Part shown: positions 59,232 through 64,000 of the stretch, piece after piece
Position numbering within the stretch: position 1 is the stretch's first letter
How the letters are laid out: every line of letters starts with the position of its first letter
From: Treponema sp. UBA1747
GTDB taxonomy: Bacteria > Spirochaetota > Spirochaetia > Treponematales > Treponemataceae
Direction: 5' to 3'
DNA length: 64,000 nucleotides
Assembly: GCA_002315375.1 (NCBI GenBank)
Contig: DCHR01000029.1
Span: 1 to 64,000, forward strand
The notes under the pieces: generated by a model
Databases searched by the model: none
Told to the model about the DNA's origin: nothing
Seen by the model: only the letters and a program-made list of their open reading frames with translations
Position numbers and translations under genes: made by a program

Positions 59232-61193
59232 ATGAAACTGAACAATAAATTCCTTTTAATAATTTTTCTCACAATTCTCGAAACCTTTTCACTTATGTTT
59301 ATACTCCTTTTTGGTATGCAAAGAATTACAACTATGAAAAACTTCCAGTACAGACAGGGCCGCATGCAGCTGCATCTGACTGAAACTGTAAATTTTGTAA
59401 ACAATATAAATTTGTATAGTGTAAAAATTGCAACCGTTTATGATGAATGGGAAGAAGTTTATGCCAAACTTGAAGAGGATATTAATTACCTCACAGACAA
59501 AGAGGGACTTAATAATCTTCCTGTAGAATTCCTTGATGCCATCGAATACATTCCTAATCTGTGGAGAAGCATGAAGTTTACACTCAATCACATGAGTACC
59601 GAGTTTGAAAAGCTTCAGGCTGTTCCTATCAATGACGTTGAAAACTTTTACCTGATTCAATACGGAATTGGAGGAGCTAAGCCTTTCCTTATTGAGGAAG
59701 AACATTATTCAGAACTTAATACAATCTGGCGTTCTATTTCTGACTTAATTAAGAATCTCAGAGTTTCTTCAGAACAGATGTCTGAACTTAATGAATTCGC
59801 CGTGGATGAATTGGGCGAACTTTGTATGGCAAAGACTTATGGTTTTGCCAGAATGTCGATTATTATAGGACTTCTTGCTTCCATAGTTCTTGTTATTTTT
59901 GTAAGAGTGATAACAGGCCGGATTACAAAGCGAATTATGAAAATCCGCGATATTTCCGGAAATCTTAAGGAAAAGGATTTTACTGTGGATGTAAATCCAA
60001 ACGGATCCAGCGAAATGAAGGATCTGATGCGGAATATGAACGATATGGTTTCCGAATTGAACGGATTCCTTCTGACTGTAAAAGAAACTGCCGCCAGGGC
60101 AATCCAGTCGGGATATAAAATCACGGATTCTGCCAACTCTACTGCAGCTGCTACCACCCAGATTGATGCAAACATCGAAAGTATTACAAAAGAATTCGAC
60201 CAGATTTCTCAGTCTGTAGAAAAATCAGTTCAGATTATTGAAGAAATGAACGCACAGGTAGATAATCTGGTTCTTTATAACGAACGGCAGACAAAATCAG
60301 TTGAAAATGCAAATCAGACTGTTATGGATGCAGCCCGCACCCTTTCAGAAATTTCAGAAATGGCTTCTTTACGTGCCCGCGATGCAAAAGAAATGAATGT
60401 TCTGGTTGCAGACGGTGACGAAAAGATTAAGGTATCCGCAAAGAAACTGGATGAAATTAAAAGTCAGCTTTCTGAAATCGGAAACATTGTTAAACTCATC
60501 AATGATATTGCAAGCCAGACAAACCTCCTTTCTATGAACGCTGCCATTGAATCTGCTCATGCCGGAGAAGCAGGAAAAGGATTCAGTGTTGTTGCAGAGG
60601 AAATCAGAAGTCTCGCAGAAAATACTGCAGCAAATGCAAAGAGAATTAAGGTTGCCATCGGGGATATTGTTTCTTCCGTTCAGGATGCCGATGTTGCCGG
60701 AGTTCAGGCTTCTGAAGCCTTTGGTAAAGTTCGTGAAAATGCAAATCAGGTTGTTCAGTCCATGGAAGATATTTCTGACGGAATTAACAGAATTGACAGC
60801 CAGATGCAGAATATCAAAGAAAAAACAGATGAAACTGCTCAGGCTGCCAATGAGATCAGCGGCTACAGTACAAAACTTGTTCAGAAGCAGAGAAATGTTT
60901 CAGACGAAGTTCAGAGCATGAACAGTCTCTTCCTTGAAGCCCAGAATGGCATTCATGAAATCAGAAGGGGAACTGCTGATATCGTAAACCGCATTACAGA
61001 AGTAAGCGATAATAGTAATGACAGTTACGAGAACATGAATGAGCTCAAAACAATTCTGGATGAATTCAAGACTCAGGACATTAATGAAGTTGAAGAACTG
61101 GGAGAGGCTGGCGAAGAAGTAACACCGGTTACAGAACCTGAAACTGTTTCTGACACTGAAAGTCCTGTTGAAGAGTTCGAACTGGACGTATAA
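59232..61193 (+). CDS. Methyl-accepting chemotaxis protein 1
   Basis: 653 aa. TM1 about 8-30, periplasmic ligand domain about 31-205 (family not assignable), TM2 about 206-229, HAMP about 230-282, then the long cytoplasmic hairpin with the conserved tip DIASQTNLLSMNAAIESAHAGEAGKGFSVVAEEIRSLAENT (about 418-458). It relays an external signal to CheA/CheW. It ends in an acidic tail without the CheR-binding pentapeptide. The neighbour at 61342 is a close paralogue. Confidence 0.95.
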   Translation: MKLNNKFLLIIFLTILETFSLMFILLFGMQRITTMKNFQYRQGRMQLHLTETVNFVNNINLYSVKIATVYDEWEEVYAKLEEDINYLTDKEGLNNLPVEFLDAIEYIPNLWRSMKFTLNHMSTEFEKLQAVPINDVENFYLIQYGIGGAKPFLIEEEHYSELNTIWRSISDLIKNLRVSSEQMSELNEFAVDELGELCMAKTYGFARMSIIIGLLASIVLVIFVRVITGRITKRIMKIRDISGNLKEKDFTVDVNPNGSSEMKDLMRNMNDMVSELNGFLLTVKETAARAIQSGYKITDSANSTAAATTQIDANIESITKEFDQISQSVEKSVQIIEEMNAQVDNLVLYNERQTKSVENANQTVMDAARTLSEISEMASLRARDAKEMNVLVADGDEKIKVSAKKLDEIKSQLSEIGNIVKLINDIASQTNLLSMNAAIESAHAGEAGKGFSVVAEEIRSLAENTAANAKRIKVAIGDIVSSVQDADVAGVQASEAFGKVRENANQVVQSMEDISDGINRIDSQMQNIKEKTDETAQAANEISGYSTKLVQKQRNVSDEVQSMNSLFLEAQNGIHEIRRGTADIVNRITEVSDNSNDSYENMNELKTILDEFKTQDINEVEELGEAGEEVTPVTEPETVSDTESPVEEFELDV

Positions 61194-61298
61194 GAACTTT
61201 CAGAAGAATAATTGCAGAGAAAATATTAAAATAACGAAAAATTAGACGCCGAATCCTTTGAGATTTTGGAGATTTTCCCAGATGCCCTAGTGGATTTT

Positions 61299-61341
61299 CC
61301 CTATATCCGTGATATAATTACGGGTATAGGGATTTTTTTTT
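61299..61341 (+). terminator. Terminator whose loop holds the next promoter's -10
   Basis: CCCTATATCCGT (61299-61310) pairs with ACGGGTATAGGG (61320-61331), 12 pairs with one G-U, followed by A and T9 that run straight into the ATG at 61342. The 9-nt loop GATATAATT contains TATAAT (61313-61318). It can end MCP1 transcripts and start MCP2 ones; AGGGA of the second arm would then be the MCP2 Shine-Dalgarno. Confidence 0.8.
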
Positions 61342-63354
61342 ATGAAACTTAATACAAAATTTTCGCTTATTATTGCTTTCACTGTGTTTTCATTTCTGAT
61401 TCTTACGGGACTTACACAGTACTGGTCGCGAAAGAATATGTCCATAAAGAATTATCAGTACGAACAGGTAATCGTTCAGAAAAACCTGAGTGAACTTATT
61501 AACTATATTAATCAGCTGGATTTTCACCAGATTATGTCGGTTAATGCTTATCGTGATTATTCAGAAAAGTTTGAAGCTGTAGATGAATCCCTTTCTTATC
61601 TTGTAAGCAACCCGATTATCCGGTCTTTCCCTGCGGACTTCCGCGAGACCTTGTCCCAGCTTGAGAAACTTTGGGGTGTAAACCGAACCCGATATGAAAA
61701 GCTTCTTCCGATAATGGAAAAAATCGAGGCTGAAAAGCTTTCGGTTTCAATGGCTTCGCAGGTTCAGAAATCAGGTATCCGTGATGCTTACCTTAAATAT
61801 CCTGAAAATGAACAGATTCAGCGCCTTTATGAATATGTTATCAGTGTAGATGCAGAATTTTCCGGAATATTTGTTGGTTATACAACAATGAAAAATCTTA
61901 TCAACAAAGCATCTTATGAGTTTGAAGACATCCTTTCTAAAGCAAATCTCCGTTATACTCTTTTTGCTGTGATTATGGCTCTTGTTATTTGTATTCTTCT
62001 GGCAGTGTCTATTTCCTATGTTACTTTCAATATTGCCAGACGGATTATTTCTATCCGTGAAATGAGTAAGTCTCTGGCCAAAAAAGATTTTACAATTTCA
62101 ATCGATACCAATGGATCTACAGAAATGCAGGACCTTATGAACAACATGAATAATATGGTATCTGAATTAAATTCCTTCCTTCTTATTGTTAAAAAAACAG
62201 CGTCAAAAGCCATTTCATCGGGATATCAGATTAACGATTCTGCAAATTCGACTGCTGCGGCCACTACAGAGATTGATGCCAACATTGAAAGCATTACAAA
62301 AGAATTTGATATGATCAGTAAAGCAGTTAAGAAGTCAGTTGCTGTTATTGGTGAAATGGATAGTCAGGTTTCGAGTCTTGTTTCTCACAATGAACGCCAG
62401 ACAAAATCTGTTGATGATGCAAACAGAACCGTAATTGAAGTTGCAGAAACTCTTGAACATATTACACAGATGGCTGAAGCCCGTGCAAAAGATGCACAGG
62501 AAATGCATGATCTGGTTGCTGACGGCGACAACAAAGTTAAACTTACTGCAAATATGCTTACCGAAATAAAGAAGCAGCTTAAACAGATTGCAGGTGTCGT
62601 AAAAATCATTAATGATATTGCAAGTCAGACAAATCTTCTTTCCATGAATGCTGCAATTGAAGCAGCCCATGCAGGGGAGGCGGGAGTTGGATTCAGTGTT
62701 GTTGCTGAAGAAATCCGTTCTCTTGCAGAAAGTACAACCGTAAATGCCAAAAAGATTCGCGAATCGGTAAACAGTATTGTTGATACAGTAGCAGATGCAA
62801 ATGATGCTTCTTTCCAGGCTTCCGAAGCCTTCGGAAAAGTCCGCGAAAACGCAGACCAGGTTGTAAATTCAATGCAGGATATTTCCAATGACATTGTTCA
62901 GGTTGATGAACAGATGAAATCAATCCGCACAAAAACAGAGGAAACTGCAGTTGCAGCCAGTGAAATCAATAATTTTTGTGAACAGCTGGCAGAAAAGCAG
63001 AGTGTTGTTTCCGGTGAAGTTACCAGCATGAACAACCTGTTTGCACAGGCACAGGAAGGAATCCACGAAATCAAACGCGGAACCTCAGATATTGTTCACC
63101 GTATTACAGAAGTATCTGATAACAGTAAAGACAGTTACAAGAATATGACAGATCTTGAAAATGTTCTGGAAGAATTCAAAACGCAGGACACCGTTGCTGA
63201 AGCAATGGAACAGGAAGATAACGCCAATGCCCTGAATATTAAGGCAGAAGAAATTGCCGCACAGGCTATGAGCATGGCAGAAGAAGTTCTTGTTTCCGGT
63301 GACCATAGTGAAATTGAATTCAATCTTGATGACGTTGAAGAAGTAGAGTTCTAA
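61342..63354 (+). CDS. Methyl-accepting chemotaxis protein 2
   Basis: 670 aa, paralogue of the upstream MCP: TM1 about 8-25, periplasmic domain about 30-207, TM2 about 208-231, HAMP about 232-284 and tip DIASQTNLLSMNAAIEAAHAGEAGVGFSVVAEEIRSLAEST. The cytoplasmic parts are much more alike than the periplasmic parts, so the two probably sense different ligands. The C-terminal 50 residues are Glu/Ala-rich and end in DDVEEVEF. The start lies directly after the T-tract of a terminator hairpin. Confidence 0.95.
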   Translation: MKLNTKFSLIIAFTVFSFLILTGLTQYWSRKNMSIKNYQYEQVIVQKNLSELINYINQLDFHQIMSVNAYRDYSEKFEAVDESLSYLVSNPIIRSFPADFRETLSQLEKLWGVNRTRYEKLLPIMEKIEAEKLSVSMASQVQKSGIRDAYLKYPENEQIQRLYEYVISVDAEFSGIFVGYTTMKNLINKASYEFEDILSKANLRYTLFAVIMALVICILLAVSISYVTFNIARRIISIREMSKSLAKKDFTISIDTNGSTEMQDLMNNMNNMVSELNSFLLIVKKTASKAISSGYQINDSANSTAAATTEIDANIESITKEFDMISKAVKKSVAVIGEMDSQVSSLVSHNERQTKSVDDANRTVIEVAETLEHITQMAEARAKDAQEMHDLVADGDNKVKLTANMLTEIKKQLKQIAGVVKIINDIASQTNLLSMNAAIEAAHAGEAGVGFSVVAEEIRSLAESTTVNAKKIRESVNSIVDTVADANDASFQASEAFGKVRENADQVVNSMQDISNDIVQVDEQMKSIRTKTEETAVAASEINNFCEQLAEKQSVVSGEVTSMNNLFAQAQEGIHEIKRGTSDIVHRITEVSDNSKDSYKNMTDLENVLEEFKTQDTVAEAMEQEDNANALNIKAEEIAAQAMSMAEEVLVSGDHSEIEFNLDDVEEVEF

Positions 63355-63417
63355 TCAATTATTCCGCTCTTTTATAAAATTCCCTTGTCACACTTTCTGT
63401 ATTATGTTAAATTTAGA

Positions 63418-63445
63418 TTGACACTTTTACAAAAAATGTCATAAT
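63418..63445 (+). promoter_or_regulatory. Promoter of fabD
   Basis: A perfect TTGACA, a 16-base spacer and CATAAT. The same stretch holds TGACA...TGTCA, an inverted repeat around the spacer. The leader of about 29 nt carries AGGAAG. Confidence 0.72.
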
Positions 63446-63480
63446 AAATTAAAACAACATATTTTACAGGAAGAATAGTA

Positions 63481-64000
63481 TGGCAACAAAATATGCTTTC
63501 TTGTTTCCGGGCCAGGGAGCTCAGGTTCCCGGCATGATTAAAGATCTTTGTGAAGCTTATCCTGAAGCTCGCAAAGTTGTAGATGATGTAACCGCTATTA
63601 CAGGCGTTGATATGCCTGAACTTCTGTGGAACACAGAAAAAGATATTCTGAGCCGTTCTGACAACAGTCAGCTGGCAATTACTACTGCATCTCTTGCAGT
63701 AATGAAAGTCCTTGAATCAAAAGGCATTACTCCTTCAGCTGTTATGGGATTTTCTCTCGGAGAATTTCCTGCTTTATATGCAGCAGGTGTTCTTTCTTAT
63801 GAAGATGTAATTAAAGTAGTTCGTGCACGCGGACTTATCATGCAGGCAGTTTGTGAAAAAATTGCTTCAGCAAATGAAGGTCATGCACCTGGAATGACAG
63901 CTGTTCTTGGACTTGCTCCTGAAGCTGTAAAAGAAGTTTGTGCCGGAATCAAAGATGCTTACCCGGCCAATCTGAACTCTTCAGTTCAGACAGTAGTAAG
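63481..64000 (+). CDS. fabD: Malonyl-CoA:ACP transacylase, 5' part
   Basis: The first 173 codons; the gene runs off the window. It loads malonate onto acyl carrier protein for fatty acid synthesis. Seen: YAFLFPGQGAQVPGM at the start, the glutamine-containing FPGQGAQ loop and the nucleophile Ser in GFSLGEF (usually GHSLGE, here Phe for His) and the Arg in VVRARGLIMQ. AGGAAG precedes the ATG. Confidence 0.93.

Noticed and set aside
1..64000. Prophage, insertion sequence, integron or rRNA
   Set aside because: No transposase, integrase, phage structural gene or rRNA sequence was seen; only small non-coding repeats.

Overview
The window looks like a chromosome segment of a gut or rumen Treponema (Spirochaetes). 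The reasons are a class I lysyl-tRNA synthetase (a spirochaete trait among bacteria), two tandem methyl-accepting chemotaxis proteins, lipoproteins with permissive lipoboxes, A/T-rich intergenic DNA, and many plant cell-wall glycosidases. Genes are dense on both strands. I see no phage, insertion sequence, CRISPR array or rRNA.

Layout. 1-700: tRNA-Asn, its terminator, nested palindromes and a GC-rich block without a gene. 0.7-13.4 kb: housekeeping genes (purB, a hotdog thioesterase, a tocopherol-cyclase-like protein, a YdcF-type protein, slyX, an RlmL-type methyltransferase, a TetR regulator, a DAG-kinase-like protein), then trkH with a degenerate patatin/beta-barrel protein, and divergent mnmE. 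13.5-20.2 kb: an XRE regulator with a two-gene ABC exporter, and an EAL protein. 20.2-30.2 kb: a glycan locus (AraC regulator, GH5 lipoprotein, GH2 beta-galactosidase, GH29 fucosidase, a YczE-HAD fusion, GH43) whose enzyme set fits a branched hemicellulose such as xyloglucan. 30.3-37 kb: a PAS-GGDEF-EAL protein, a TraB-family protein, a TPR lipoprotein and a large unknown envelope protein. 37-46 kb: GH10 xylanase, then an operon of a GH37/63-like glycosidase, ppx, ppk and a GH130 mannoside phosphorylase, followed by tcdA. 46-52 kb: cysE and a creB-creC-creD-like operon, then a PfoR-type EIIC protein. 52-64 kb: an envelope protein, a radical SAM protein, an M29 aminopeptidase, a metallophosphoesterase-like lipoprotein, a second GH5 lipoprotein, lysS, two MCPs and the 5' part of fabD.

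How it fits together: secreted or lipid-anchored GH5 and GH10 enzymes open polysaccharides outside the cytoplasm. Enzymes without signal peptides (GH2, GH29, GH43, GH37/63-like, GH130) finish imported oligosaccharides inside. The ppx-ppk pair sits in the same operon as a phosphate-consuming glycoside phosphorylase. Chemotaxis and c-di-GMP proteins fit a motile fibre-associated life.

The most unusual signals are not single genes. (1) More than a dozen genes have a -10 hexamer 6 to 12 bases before the ATG and no Shine-Dalgarno, which predicts leaderless or near-leaderless mRNAs. (2) Several palindromic repeat families occur, including foldback elements with a shared GC-rich core but locus-specific arms, and a GGGGACAGACCCC repeat that lies in frame inside several proteins. 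(3) One intrinsic terminator carries the next gene's -10 in its loop. (4) The creD leader has a direct repeat and a hairpin that would hide its ribosome binding site.
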